The notes under the pieces are model-generated. The model worked only from the letters and a program-made list of their open reading frames with translations, searched no databases and was not told where the DNA came from. DNA of 64,000 nucleotides, taken from Zygnema cylindricum. Its lineage: Eukaryota > Streptophyta > Zygnematophyceae > Zygnematales > Zygnemataceae. Every line of letters starts with the position of its first letter. The stretch's first letter is position 1. The stretch spans positions 240,656 through 304,655 of the forward strand of contig JBBHKE010001095.1 in NCBI GenBank assembly GCA_037447655.1, in the 5' to 3' direction. This document shows positions 23,599 to 34,105 of this stretch, piece after piece. The position numbers and the translations under genes were made by a program.

Positions 23599-24647
23599 TG
23601 AAACTCTGAGACCTCCATAAGTCCTCAGAGTGGACAGCTTCCAAGAAGCCTCTAGGATAATCCTGACCCCTTTGTGTTTAAGCAAAAATAACTGCCACCC
23701 TGGCAGACAAAAACTCTAACCAACTTCACCCCTGTGAAGACAAGACTCCCCTGAGTCGATAGCAAAAAGAATCTCTGAATTTGCTCCCCTGAGCAGTAAG
23801 TTATGGAGGGTCAAAGTTGACCTTTTGTACAGAAGCTCTCTGGGAGAGGGGGTCCTATCTTCTAATTTTTCTAAGTCCTATCTCTCTCACAGACTCTATC
23901 TACTGATGTACGGAACCAATCAGAATTGAGTTCCGTACGTAAAAGTACAGCTGCCGGTGTACTTTATGTACGGACATTGTACGACATGGCCAAAATGTCG
24001 ACACATGTCAAATCCGGATTCGGTGCCATAATCTCCGGAGATTCCACAATCCAACGGAATTTCGCCACGCGTCATCCGATGTGGCGATGGCCACAAACCG
24101 CCGAAATCTTCCTCCGCGATCTCGGCGCTAATCCCGGCCGTCCGATTAAATTCGGCTTTAATCGTAGCCGTAATAAATACATGCGCGGTATTTGTTTCAT
24201 TTACGAAACAAATGCGCGGTACTGATTTTTGTCCGTACCGTAAGTCGTACATTATATATTACTGGATCTATGTATCCCGTAATTCATTTCAGTTAAATGG
24301 TTTATCGCACGTATACATATTTAAATAAATATCAAACTATATGATACGTAACACTACCGCTAGACTAAACGGCTAAGGCTACCGGCTATTTCCTGCCTGC
24401 CGGCCGGTAGGTACAAGGATCAAATCCTGCCGCCGGTACATACCTTTTAATTAAATAAATAAACCCTAATATAAAATTCCCGTAAACCTCAGGATAGCCA
24501 AGGTAGCCATGGCTCTAGCTTCCTCTCCAATTTCTCAGTGACTGCGACAAGTTTGAGAGTTGGAGAGAGAAGTTAGAGATAGACTGCCTCGACTTCTATA
24601 TTTCTTTTCAGACCTAGAAAATACTAATAAAACCATTAGTTTCTACA
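23599..24647 (-). repeat. 3' LTR of Copia D
   Basis: On the minus strand it begins TGTAGAAACTAATGG and ends GAGTTTCA, 1049 bp. Its end again carries an ATG 20 nt from the terminus (23616-23618). It matches the 5' LTR closely near the ends but differs noticeably around 24000-24120, so the copy is not new. A tRNA-like stretch lies on the plus strand at 24353-24440. Confidence 0.85.
24353..24440 (+). other. tRNA-derived sequence antisense within the Copia D LTR
   Basis: Read on the plus strand, opposite to the element, it has an A-box-like AGACTAAACGGCTAAGG and a B-box-like GGATCAAATCC about 45 bp apart. The ends are partly complementary (TACCGCT and GCCGGTA). The same layout recurs in the D 5' LTR (29754-29843) and in the Copia C LTR on its minus strand (GACCTAACGGATAAGGC near 17735, GGATCAAATCATG near 17670). 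The last resembles the D-arm of plant tRNA-Arg. Confidence 0.5.
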
Positions 24648-24660
24648 CTCCCCTTATTTT

Positions 24661-25803
24661 CTAGTCAATCTTTAATTTCAGACCACACTTCTCCCTGCAA
24701 AAAATTAGCTTAGGGGAAGGCACAGGTTTGGTCATCATATCTGCTACCATCTCACTATCTGGTCTGTACTCTAAACTGATTATTTTGTTTTCTACTTTCT
24801 CTCTAACAAAGCTGAGTCTGATGTCCATGTGTTTGGCTTTAAAATGGTGTTTAGGATTGGCAGAAATAGCGATTGCTGCCTGATTATCACAAAATATTTT
24901 CTGCACACCACTCTTAAGGTGACCAAGCTCACCAAGCAAAGACTTGACCCACATCAATTCTTTTACAGCAGAGCAAGAGGCCATATACTCAGCCTCCATG
25001 TTGGACTGAGCAATAACCTTTTGTTGTTTGCTACTCCAACAGCAAGCCCCATCACCCACATATAATACATATCCAGAAGTGCATCTCCTCATCGAAGCAT
25101 CACCATAACTAGCATCACTCCAAGTAGTGATGTCAGTATTCTCCCCACCCAAATGCAACCATAGATCCCTAGTTCCTATCAAGTATCTAAGAACTCTCTT
25201 AGCTGCCTCCCAATCCTTTTTAGTGGGAGCATTTAGACTTCTACTCAGCACACCTACAGCTGCAGCTAAATCCGGCCGAGTACAATTCATAAAATAGATT
25301 AGACTTCCCACTACTTGCCTGTAAGGAATAGTCTGCATGAACTTTTGTTCTTCAGGAGATAATTCCTTGTCTAAGACTATGACTCCTTCTTCCTCACTCC
25401 CCTCACTTCCCTTCTTCAATTCCATTGGAGTTGTACAACTATTAGCTTTATCCATTTGAAATTTTTCAAGCATGTTCCCTATTGCTTCCTTTTGAGTCAA
25501 TCTTATAATTTTTCTTTTTCGGTCTCTCTCTACTTGAATTCCCAAAATATTTTTTGCTTCCCCCATATCCTTCATTTCAAATCTCCCCTTAAGATCGGTT
25601 TTCAGCTTATTAATTTTTTCCATTGATTTACTTAAAACAAGCAAATCATCAACATAAATTGCAATAAATATAAAACCTTCCTCATCTTCGAAAACATAGA
25701 TTGAGTGATCTGAGCTGATCCGGATATATCCCAGACCAGTAAGAAACTCATCAAGCTTCTTATTCCACTGTCGAGGCGCCTGTTTCAAACCATAAAGAGA
25801 TTT
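24661..25803 (-). pseudogene. Copia D reverse transcriptase 3' part and RNase H
   Basis: A continuous minus-strand frame from KQAPRQWNKKLDEFLTGL through the catalytic box AIYVDDLLVLS and the long RT thumb region (TTPMELKKGSEGS, SLIYFMNCTRPDLAAAVGVL). It continues into RNase H (TWSDASYGDASMRRCTSGY, FCDNQAAIAI) and the terminal VADMMTKPVPSPKL. It ends 13 bp before the LTR. This is the best preserved pol segment in the window. A stop near 25817 separates it from the RT N-terminal part. Confidence 0.85.
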
Positions 25804-25818
25804 AATCAGCCGGCATAC

Positions 25819-26367
25819 CTAACTCTCCTCTCCTTCTTCCACAAACCCTTCGGGTTGTCGCATGAAGATCTCCTTTTCCAATTCTCCATGCAAAAAGGTT
25901 GTTTTGATGTCCATCTGGTGCACTTCCATGTCTTCCGCTGCTGCCAGGCTGAGAAGTATGCGGACGGAGGGAAATATGACCACCGGGGCAAAGGTTTCCT
26001 CGTAGTCAATTCCCTCCTTTTGTGTAAATCCCTTTGCCACTAGTCTGGCCTTGTAGCACTCGATTGTGTTATCTGGATTCAGTTTTAATTTGAAAACCCA
26101 CTTACAACTGATTGGTTTTCGGTTAGGTGGACAATCCACCAGCTCCCAAGTATCGGCTGCCATAATTGAGGCCATCTCTTCATTGATGGCTGTCTTCCAC
26201 CGATTTCTTTCTGGACAAGTCATCGCCTCTCCATAAGTTTGAGGTTCATCTTGATGAGATAGTTTTGTTACCTTGTTATTAACATGTTTTTCTTGCAGTC
26301 TTTTACTACTTCTCCTTCCCCCTTCAAAATCTGAGGTCGGAATAGATGGTTCTCGTGGATTTTTCAA
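25819..26367 (-). pseudogene. Copia D reverse transcriptase N-terminal part
   Basis: Minus-strand frame with the Copia RT entry (WKTAINEEMASIMAADTWEL), then ISCKWVFKLKLNPDNT and YKARLVAKGFTQKEGIDY, then HQMDIKTTFLHGELEKEIFM. It ends in an early stop after EGFVEEGEES. A frame break at about 26367 separates it from integrase. With one frame repair on each side the pol would read through, so decay is mild. Confidence 0.8.
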
Positions 26368-27115
26368 ACAAACTCGGTTTCTCCCCTATCCCTTGATTCC
26401 GAATCAATTTCCACCACGTCTTCCGCTTCGGGTAGAGTTGTCACTGGAGTTTCCATAGCCGAGTCCTTTTCAGTCTGATTTGTACCTGCAAGAATGTCAT
26501 CGTCTCTAAAACCTGGATAGTTAGGAAGCTCAAAGTCATCAGAATTTTCTGACTCAAATCTGATTTTTACTGACTTTGTATATTTGAAGGGATCCACAGA
26601 CTTTCCTTCATCCATAACTACTAGATGCTTAACAAAGATTATATCTTCTCTTTTTAGATCATAAACTCTATATCCTTTAACATCCTCATCATATCTTAAT
26701 AAGTATCCCAGTTTTCCTTTAGGATCTAGCTTCCAATTAGACCGATCTGTATCTAGACTGAATACTTGACTGCCGAAAACCTTTAAATGAGATAAGTCTG
26801 GTTTCCCGCCTGTCCATCTCTTGTAAGGTGTTTGATATTTTATGGCTGAAGTAAGAACTCTATTTTTGAGGTAATTAGCACAGTTCATTGCTTCTGCCCA
26901 AAACGTTTTTCCTATCTTCTTATCCGACAACATACTTCTAGCACTATCACATAGTGTTCTATTTAACCTTTCAGCTACCCCATTCTGTTCTGGATTTTCT
27001 GGAACTGTCTTTTGGTGTTGAACCCCATCTTCCCTCAAAAAATCCTCAAACTGGTTAGAAGTATACTCTCCACCATTGTCACTCCTTACTCTCTTGATTG
27101 GAGTTTCATGAAGTT
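26364..27115 (-). pseudogene. Copia D integrase core and C-terminus
   Basis: After a stop near 27130 the minus-strand frame resumes with RVRSDNGGEYTSNQFEDFL (second catalytic Asp) and PEQNGVAERLNRTL (Glu). The C-terminal features FGSQVFSLDTDR and GKLGYLLRYDEDVKGYRVYD follow, then an acidic linker. The first Asp lies in the upstream segment (HTDIWGPTRV). Confidence 0.8.
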
Positions 27116-27134
27116 TTTCGCTCTATGCTTTATA

Positions 27135-28238
27135 TTATCTGAAACAATCCTCAGCTTCTGACTTGTTTTTCAAAAAATACACCCGAGAATACCGAGACGA
27201 ATCATCAGTTATAGTCATCATAAATCTCTTCCCCCCCGGTGAGGGCACTCTAGTCGGTCCCCAAATATCTGTGTGTACTAGATCTAGAAGTTTTTCTCCC
27301 TTGTAGGTGGTTGTTTTAAGAAAGGGTAATCTGTGTGCTTTACCTTGAGCACACCCACTACAATCACTTATATCATCACTCTCACTGAACTGAATCCCTT
27401 CCACCACTCCCATCTTTTTCATCTCTCTTAACTTATCTAGATTCACATGCCCAAGCCTCTTATGCCACATCATAATATCATGAACACCAGCATAATAAAG
27501 TTTCTTCGTTTCATTACTTAAGATCAGCCTAAACATCCCATGGCTACCTTTCTCAGCAATGAAATAGACATCCTCCTCAAAACTAGCAGTAAAGACTCCT
27601 TCCCTAGTGCTAGTGAAAAAACCCTTATCATCTAATACAGATGTAGAGATAAGGTTTTTGTTCAGCTCCGGAATAAACAATACATCGGAGAATGTTAATA
27701 TGGATGTCTTTCCTTCTACTAACACTTTCAGATCTACCGATCCTACAAGAGTAGTGGTGACTATCCTCCCATCCCCGTACTCTATCTCTACGGTGGGAAT
27801 CTTTCTTATCTTAGTGAACAGGTGCCTATCCTTACACATGTGCATTGAGGCACCTGAATGTATAATCCAGCTTGCTTCACCTTTCAATCCATCGTAAGCA
27901 CATTTCTGCCTTCGTGGAATTTCAACCTCAGTTTTCGCCTCCAACTCCTCATCCAAAAGGAGCTCATCGTCCTCATCCTCGGATTCCGCCTCAAGTACTT
28001 GTGTGACAAGGGCCTTTTTCTTTCCTCTCGGGGTACCACCGGTCTGCCCCTCCTTTAACCGCAGCTCGGTTAGCTTAGTGCACTCTGCCATATAGTGCCC
28101 CGGTTTCTTACAAAAATGACATAAACCTTTAGGAGCACTTGGTTCGAACTCGTTAACCTGTTTTTTCTGCTCCCTACCCCCATAGTTTCCGACTGGTTTC
28201 CGGGAATCCTTGTTCCTCCAATCGGTCGTTGTTGCCAA
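27135..28238 (-). pseudogene. Copia D zinc knuckle, protease and integrase start
   Basis: Minus-strand frame with CCHC knuckle CHFCKKPGHYMAEC, a Lys/Glu-rich linker, then the protease active site. The site reads WIIHSGASMHMC: the catalytic Asp of the usual D-S-G is His, so this protease should be inactive. The integrase zinc region MWHKRLGHVNLDKLREM to CSGCAQGKAHRLPF and the first core Asp (LVHTDIWGPTRVPS) follow. The frame stops at 27135, just inside the integrase core. Confidence 0.8.
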
Positions 28239-28262
28239 GGCTTGGCCACTCTTTCCTCCCCT

Positions 28263-29018
28263 TCAGATCTCAATCGTATTCTCTCGAACGAGAATCATCC
28301 CTACCACTGAGTTCCATATCCACCTTGAGTCCGGCAAGTCCTGCTTACGTTTGACTATGTTCTCGAACTCATAAGGTAACTTCATCAGTAAACAGTTAAC
28401 CTTTTCTTTTTCACTAAAAACTTTTCCCGCACTCTCTAGCTCCATGAAGAGTGTAGCAAGCTCATTCCAAAAATCCAACATATTTCCCCCTTTGTATGCA
28501 TACTCTTTAATTTTCTGATCAGCCAACTGTTGTTGCTGAAGCGTACCACTTCGATACATCTCTGTAAGAGCCATCCAAAGATCGGATGCCCTCTCTACCT
28601 GCAAATGAGGACATGCAAGTCCTTGAGTGAGATGGCGTAGGATGAAGTGCTTTGCCGCCATATTGTTGAAGTCCCAGGTTTCAGTATCATTCTCCTCGTT
28701 CCTCGAAATAGGTGACATGAATGCCGAACCAATTGCTATTGGTGTGGTTGTCTCCTTCTCTTTTCCTTTGTCCACCACCTCTCCTTCTTTTGTTTCCTCC
28801 GTTGAAGGTGAATCCTCTTTCCTGATGAATCTGCTTCCTCCAAACCCTGGGGGAATTCCAAGACTTGATGGACGCCCCAACCGTCCACTCACTATCCCCC
28901 AAAACCTTTTTTCGCATAGAGCTCCTATCATCATACTTTCCCAGTATATGAAGCCAGTTCCATTAAAGATTGGTACCGTAGAGGGTGGGCCCATAACCTG
29001 AAACTCTGAGACCTCCAT
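28263..29018 (-). CDS. Copia D gag with start codon inside the LTR
   Basis: 251 codons on the minus strand beginning MEVSEFQVMGPPSTVPIFNG. The ATG (29018-29016) lies in the 5' LTR, 20 nt from its end. Codons 7-11 (Gln-Val-Met-Gly-Pro) are written by the primer-binding site. Later blocks are Copia gag: FILRHLTQGLACPHLQ, ASDLWMALTEMYRSGTLQQQ, FWNELATLFMELESAG and LLMKLPYEFENIVKRK. The frame stops at 28263, about 25 bp before the knuckle-protease frame at 28238, which is in another frame. It is the only near-intact gag here. Confidence 0.8.
   Translation of the reverse strand: MEVSEFQVMGPPSTVPIFNGTGFIYWESMMIGALCEKRFWGIVSGRLGRPSSLGIPPGFGGSRFIRKEDSPSTEETKEGEVVDKGKEKETTTPIAIGSAFMSPISRNEENDTETWDFNNMAAKHFILRHLTQGLACPHLQVERASDLWMALTEMYRSGTLQQQQLADQKIKEYAYKGGNMLDFWNELATLFMELESAGKVFSEKEKVNCLLMKLPYEFENIVKRKQDLPDSRWIWNSVVGMILVRENTIEI
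28985..28998 (-). promoter_or_regulatory. half-tRNA primer-binding site of Copia D
   Basis: The 14 nt touching the LTR read GGTTATGGGCCCAC on the element's sense strand. This is complementary to the anticodon arm of initiator tRNA-Met (GUGGGCCCAUAACC), not to the tRNA 3' end. One further base (28984) extends the match toward the plant form GGUGGGCCC. Drosophila copia is the known example of priming from a cleaved initiator tRNA fragment. Its position flush against the LTR fits a primer-binding site. Confidence 0.85.
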
Positions 29019-29858
29019 ACGTCCTCAAAGTGGACAGCTTCCAAGAAGCCTCTAGGATAATCCTGACCCCTTTGTGTTTAAGCAAAAATAACTGCCACCC
29101 TGGCAGACAAAAACTCTGACCACCTTAACCCCTGTGAAGGCAAGACTCCCCTGAGTCGATAGCAAAAAGAATCTCTGAATTTGCTCCCCTGAGCAATAAG
29201 TTGTAGAGGGTCAAAGTTGACCTTTTGTACAGAAGCTCTCTGGGAGAGAGGGTCCTATCTTCTAATTTTTCTAAGTCCTATCTCTCTCACAGACTCTATC
29301 TACTGATGTACGGAACCAATCAGATTACTGTTCCGAACGCAAAAGTACAGCTGCCGGTGTACTTTATGTACGGACATTGTACGACATGGCCTAAATGTCC
29401 ACACGTGGAATATCCGGATTCGCTCCTTTAATCCTCGGAGATGTCGCGCTCCAATGTTACATCGCCACGTGTCATCGGATGTGGCGATGCCCACAAACCG
29501 CCGAATTCTCCCACCGCGATCTCGGCGGTGATTCCGGCCGTCCGATTAAACTCGCATTTGATCGTAGCCGTAATAAATATATGCGCGGTATTTGTTTCGC
29601 TTACGAAATCAATGCGCGGTATTGATTTCTTATCCGTACCGCAATTCGTACTTTTACACTACCATATCTATGTATCCCGTTAACAGCTATAGTTAAATGA
29701 TTTATCCTACGTGAAAAATGTATTAATCATTATCATACTATATACTACGTAACACTACTTCTAGACTTAACGGCTAAGGCTACCGGCTATCTACTCTCTG
29801 AAAGCTGGCAGGTACCAGGATCAAATCCTGTCGCCGGCACATATCTTTTAGTAATTAA
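28999..29858 (-). repeat. 5' LTR of Copia D, U5-side part
   Basis: This 860-bp part matches 23599-24458 and carries the gag ATG near its inner end. It is interrupted after 29858 by element E and resumes at 33677. A second copy of the antisense tRNA-like segment lies at 29754-29843. Confidence 0.85.
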
Positions 29859-31295
29859 TGTTGTTCTTTGGTCTAAAATAGACCGCAGAAGCCACCCAAA
29901 CTATCATGCAAAAAGCTAAGCAAAAATAGGTCGACGAACAATCATTTGAAATGCATCCTCCATTTAACATACAACAACATTTAGGGTTTCATGGAATAAT
30001 CAACATAAATAAACCCTATGACAACATCTAAGGTTTGATGGAATAATCGACATAAACAAACCCTAGGACAAATGCATAAACAATGCATATCAAACATATA
30101 AAACAACATAAAATAACATAAATAAATAATAACAAAAAGAGTCCAATCACACATAAACATTAAATAAACAAAAGTATATCAATAAACATATTACTCAAAT
30201 GCATGACCTAATCGGCAACCCTAAAAGTCTACATCTTCGGTCCCCACTTTACTAACCAGCATTGATTATTTTCCTAATGAAGCTCAAATCTATATATACA
30301 CTTGTGAGCTGTTAACAAATCACTAAGTGTCAAAATAACTAACATACATTACATAACTGTCATTTAGTCCTATTTAACCATAATATACCATCACTAAGAA
30401 TAAATTAATCTTAAGCGTACACCTGAAAGCCTAGCAATCGTAAGCGTACACTTGTCTGCATAAACGACAAATAAAGACACACAAATTAAACTGTCGAAAA
30501 CCCTAATTGATCACTTAAATAACAAATGTCATAATCAATACTAATTAATAATACACATAAGACAAAACAATGTTGTATCAAATATTTACACGGACGCGTC
30601 CGCAAAATACGCGTCATAAGCGACAACTTGCTTAGTCATTTGTCGATAAGTCCACGTAGTGAACCGACATCGCATATGTACGGTCCACTAGATAATGCGT
30701 CATAAAAAACAATGTGGTCCCTTGGAAATATCGGCGGACGCCATCCGCCTTCCACGTGTACCACGAATCACTTGGCAAGCAATCCGGAACGTCCAAAAAT
30801 AAATATCGTGTGATTGACGCGATTTCGTGTCACCACTACATAGAAAATCTCGGCGGACTATATCCGCCGTCCGTCACTCTTAATCGGCACCCTTGGTGTC
30901 GCGCCGCGTGGTCATAAGAAAAATCCACTTGTCGAAACCTCGTCAAGCTATCCAAATTAGTCCGTACCGTTACTACGTACTTTGCCGTACATCTCACGTG
31001 TCAAATACGACGCTCCGTACCGGCGGCGTCACATTTAATAAATGCGGTCTGTCGCATTATGTTTCGTATGGCGGCCGTACTTTTTCAAACACTTCGAATA
31101 TTTCAAATCGGATCGCTTCGCGATCCGCCGTCCATTGTTCAGCGCATTTCGCTCCACTCAATTAGTTAATTAATTTACTCGTGCAATAAACCCCCAATCC
31201 GCAAATCCGTTCAAACCTCCACATTAACTCCGGTAATTACGTAAGCAAGCAAATACACGCACGCATATGCGAAACTGAATCTTCCAAAAACAACA
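29859..31295 (-). repeat. 3' LTR of element E
   Basis: 1437 bp, no protein-coding signature. Contains palindromic CGGCGGAC/GTCCGCCG motifs around 30732-30868, and GTCCGTACCGTTACTACGTAC-like GTAC-rich stretches around 30958-31020. Homologous to LTR F at 22159-22770 over its U3 side. Confidence 0.9.
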
Positions 31296-32234
31296 CTCCC
31301 CCGAAGATTTAGTTTCGTAAATCCATGACGCCACGTCATCATCTGTCACACTCCATAGATTTACATCATCAGCTGTCACTACTGTCACCTTCTGCTGTCT
31401 CCTCCATCTGAATCCGCCAAATTGCCTCCGCCAAAATTTTCACTTGTTCCACCATCGCTTCCGCTGCCTTCATATGCCTTCCAAGTTTCATAATACATAA
31501 TATATATATTTTTCATTTTCCGATTACAACAAAATAATTCCTTCCAATATCTAAATCCGGATCTACATTCCCAAAATTCTATCACAAATCAACTAAAAAT
31601 TAAAGCCAAATTATCACACTAATAATATATCCCCGCTCAAATAATTCCTACCTCATTATAACAAATCTAGATTTCAATAATAATTTTTTCTTTTCATAAA
31701 CTATCAAATCCCAAAATTTCCCATAAAAATTCATATAACAAATAGTATTTTCCCAAAAATTCTAATAATGTCACATTTCCCAAAAATTTCCAACAACTCA
31801 AAATCTACATTACAAATCCAATTTTCAACAATCATCGATCCACAAATTTGGATCTCTCCATCACATGTCACAACTCCACCTTCCGGATCTCTCTCCCCCA
31901 AATGTCGAATCTCCACCAAATGTCAAAACTTAACTTCTCGAATCTCTCCACCAAAAACAAATATACATTTTCCAAAAATAAAATATTATTTCTCATAATT
32001 AATCATGTTCATTGAGGGTAGACATTTCGGCACTGTCACTAAGTTAACCCTTGGGGCGATGCAAGATTAAACTCGGCACATACCAACACTATGATAAAGC
32101 CGATCTCATGGGTACACAGACACCATTACTGCAATACAACCAGCAAGAACAAAATTAACCCGCTACAATGCGTGTGACACAAACCTATCTCGACTTAACC
32201 TAACATATGATAGATGGGGTGTGGGCCCATAACC
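31296..32234 (-). other. internal region of element E
   Basis: 939 bp, AT-rich, with stops in all frames. It contains the polypurine tract on its left edge (minus strand reads ..TTCGGGGGAG into the LTR) and the primer-binding site on its right edge. No gag or pol remnant is recognisable. Confidence 0.8.
32221..32234 (-). promoter_or_regulatory. half-tRNA primer-binding site of element E
   Basis: Reads GGTTATGGGCCCAC on the element strand, the same 14 nt as in element D, flush with the LTR end (32235). Unlike D, the LTR end before it (AAAGAACAACA) has no ATG at the -20 position. Confidence 0.85.
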
Positions 32235-33671
32235 TGTTGTTCTTTGGTCTAAAATAGACCGCAGAAGCCACCCAAACTATCATGCAAAAAGCTAAGCAAA
32301 AATAGGTCGACGAACAATCATTTGAAATGCATCCTCCATTTAACATACAACAACATTTAGGGTTTCATGGAATAATCAACATAAATAAACCCTATGACAA
32401 CATCTAAGGTTTGATGGAATAATCGACATAAACAAACCCTAGGACAAATGCATAAACAATGCATATCAAACATATAAAACAACATAAAATAACATAAATA
32501 AATAATAACAAAAAGAGTCCAATCACACATAAACATTAAATAAACAAAAGTATATCAATAAACATATTACTCAAATGCATGACCTAATCGGCAACCCTAA
32601 AAGTCTACATCTTCGGTCCCCACTTTACTAACCAGCATTGATTATTTTCCTAATGAAGCTCAAATCTATATATACACTTGTGAGCTGTTAACAAATCACT
32701 AAGTGTCAAAATAACTAACATACATTACATAACTGTCATTTAGTCCTATTTAACCATAATATACCATCACTAAGAATAAATTAATCTTAAGCGTACACCT
32801 GAAAGCCTAGCAATCGTAAGCGTACACTTGTCTGCATAAACGACAAATAAAGACACACAAATTAAACTGTCGAAAACCCTAATTGATCACTTAAATAACA
32901 AATGTCATAATCAATACTAATTAATAATACACATAAGACAAAACAATGTTGTATCAAATATTTACACGGACGCGTCCGCAAAATACGCGTCATAAGCGAC
33001 AACTTGCTTAGTCATTTGTCGATAAGTCCACGTAGTGAACCGACATCGCATATGTACGGTCCACTAGATAATGCGTCATAAAAAACAATGTGGTCCCTTG
33101 GAAATATCGGCGGACGCCATCCGCCTTCCACGTGTACCACGAATCACTTGGCAAGCAATCCGGAACGTCCAAAAATAAATATCGTGTGATTGACGCGATT
33201 TCGTGTCACCACTACATAGAAAATCTCGGCGGACTATATCCGCCGTCCGTCACTCTTAATCGGCACCCTTGGTGTCGCGCCGCGTGGTCATAAGAAAAAT
33301 CCACTTGTCGAAACCTCGTCAAGCTATCCAAATTAGTCCGTACCGTTACTACGTACTTTGCCGTACATCTCACGTGTCAAATACGACGCTCCGTACCGGC
33401 GGCGTCACATTTAATAAATGCGGTCTGTCGCATTATGTTTCGTATGGCGGCCGTACTTTTTCAAACACTTCGAATATTTCAAATCGGATCGCTTCGCGAT
33501 CCGCCGTCCATTGTTCAGCGCATTTCGCTCCACTCAATTAGTTAATTAATTTACTCGTGCAATAAACCCCCAATCCGCAAATCCGTTCAAACCTCCACAT
33601 TAACTCCGGTAATTACGTAAGCAAGCAAATACACGCACGCATATGCGAAACTGAATCTTCCAAAAACAACA
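32235..33671 (-). repeat. 5' LTR of element E
   Basis: 1437 bp, apparently identical to 29859-31295. It ends at 33671, and the TSD ATTAA follows before Copia D's LTR resumes at 33677. Confidence 0.9.
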
Positions 33672-33676
33672 ATTAA

Positions 33677-33865
33677 TCCCTAGACTAATATAAATTTCCC
33701 GTAAACCTCAGGATAGCCTAGGTAGCCATGGCTCTAGCTCCCTCTCCAATTTCTCAGTGACTGCGACAAGTTTGAGAGTTTGAGAGAGAAGTTAGAGGTA
33801 GACTGCCTCGGCTTCTTTATTTCTATTCAGACCTAGAAAATACTTAAAAACCATTAATTTCTACA
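33677..33865 (-). repeat. 5' LTR of Copia D, U3-start part
   Basis: 189 bp matching 24459-24647 (CCCGTAAACCTCAGGATAGCC block onward), ending TCTACA at 33865. Together with 28999-29858 it gives 1049 bp, exactly the 3' LTR length. Confidence 0.85.
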
Positions 33866-34105
33866 TATTACATGCTAGACAAGGAGAATGCTGTCGACAT
33901 GCTTACTAAAGCAATCGCTACTAACAAGTTACTCATATTTGCAAGAAAAGCAAGTTTAAAGGAAAGAGCGTTTTTTGAGGAGAAGAAGTTTTCTAAGGAA
34001 AAGGAGAAAGAAATTTCTAAGTCTAAGACGAAGGAGGGAGAAAGTTCCACGACTAAAGAAAACAAAAAGAGAAAGTTGGAAATGGGTGAAGGCGAGAGCG
34101 CTTAA
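33866..34105 (+). pseudogene. Copia A RNase H C-terminus with charged tail
   Basis: The frame reads YMLDKENAVDMLTKAIATNK and then LLIFARKASLKE, equivalent to the VADMMTKPVPSPKL end of RNase H in C and D. This shows Copia A resuming after the nested complex. It is followed by an unusual tail of about 45 residues rich in Lys, Glu and Ser (FSKEKEKEISKSKTKEGESS) before a stop at 34103, absent from C and D. Confidence 0.7.

Larger units (their letters stand above)
29854..33676 (-). mobile_element. non-autonomous LTR retrotransposon E (29859-33671), TSD ATTAA
   Basis: Two LTRs of exactly 1437 bp (29859-31295 and 32235-33671) begin TGTTG and end CAACA. They enclose 939 bp without significant coding capacity and are flanked by ATTAA at 29854-29858 and 33672-33676. 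Open frames inside the two LTRs translate identically, and I saw no base difference between them by eye, so the insertion is very recent. Orientation is minus: the half-tRNA primer-binding site (32221-32234) touches the right LTR and a polypurine tract (CTTCGGGGGAG) touches the left. It must borrow enzymes; the shared primer-binding site points to Copia D-like helpers. Confidence 0.9.
23599..33865 (-). mobile_element. Copia element D (minus strand), with element E nested in its 5' LTR
   Basis: The 3' LTR is 23599-24647. The 5' LTR is 28999-29858 plus 33677-33865, split by element E. Both LTRs total exactly 1049 bp once E and one TSD copy are removed. The internal part is complete in order: primer-binding site 28985-28998, gag, protease, integrase, RT, RNase H, and polypurine tract 24648-24660 (AAAATAAGGGGAG on the minus strand). 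It carries only about four frame breaks. The flanks (CAGAA left, TATTA right) do not match, so one end has been rearranged after insertion, or the element arrived with the Gypsy B complex. Confidence 0.85.

Noticed and set aside
23594-33870. A target-site duplication for Copia D
   Set aside because: Flanks are CAGAA and TATTA; they do not match, so none is claimed.
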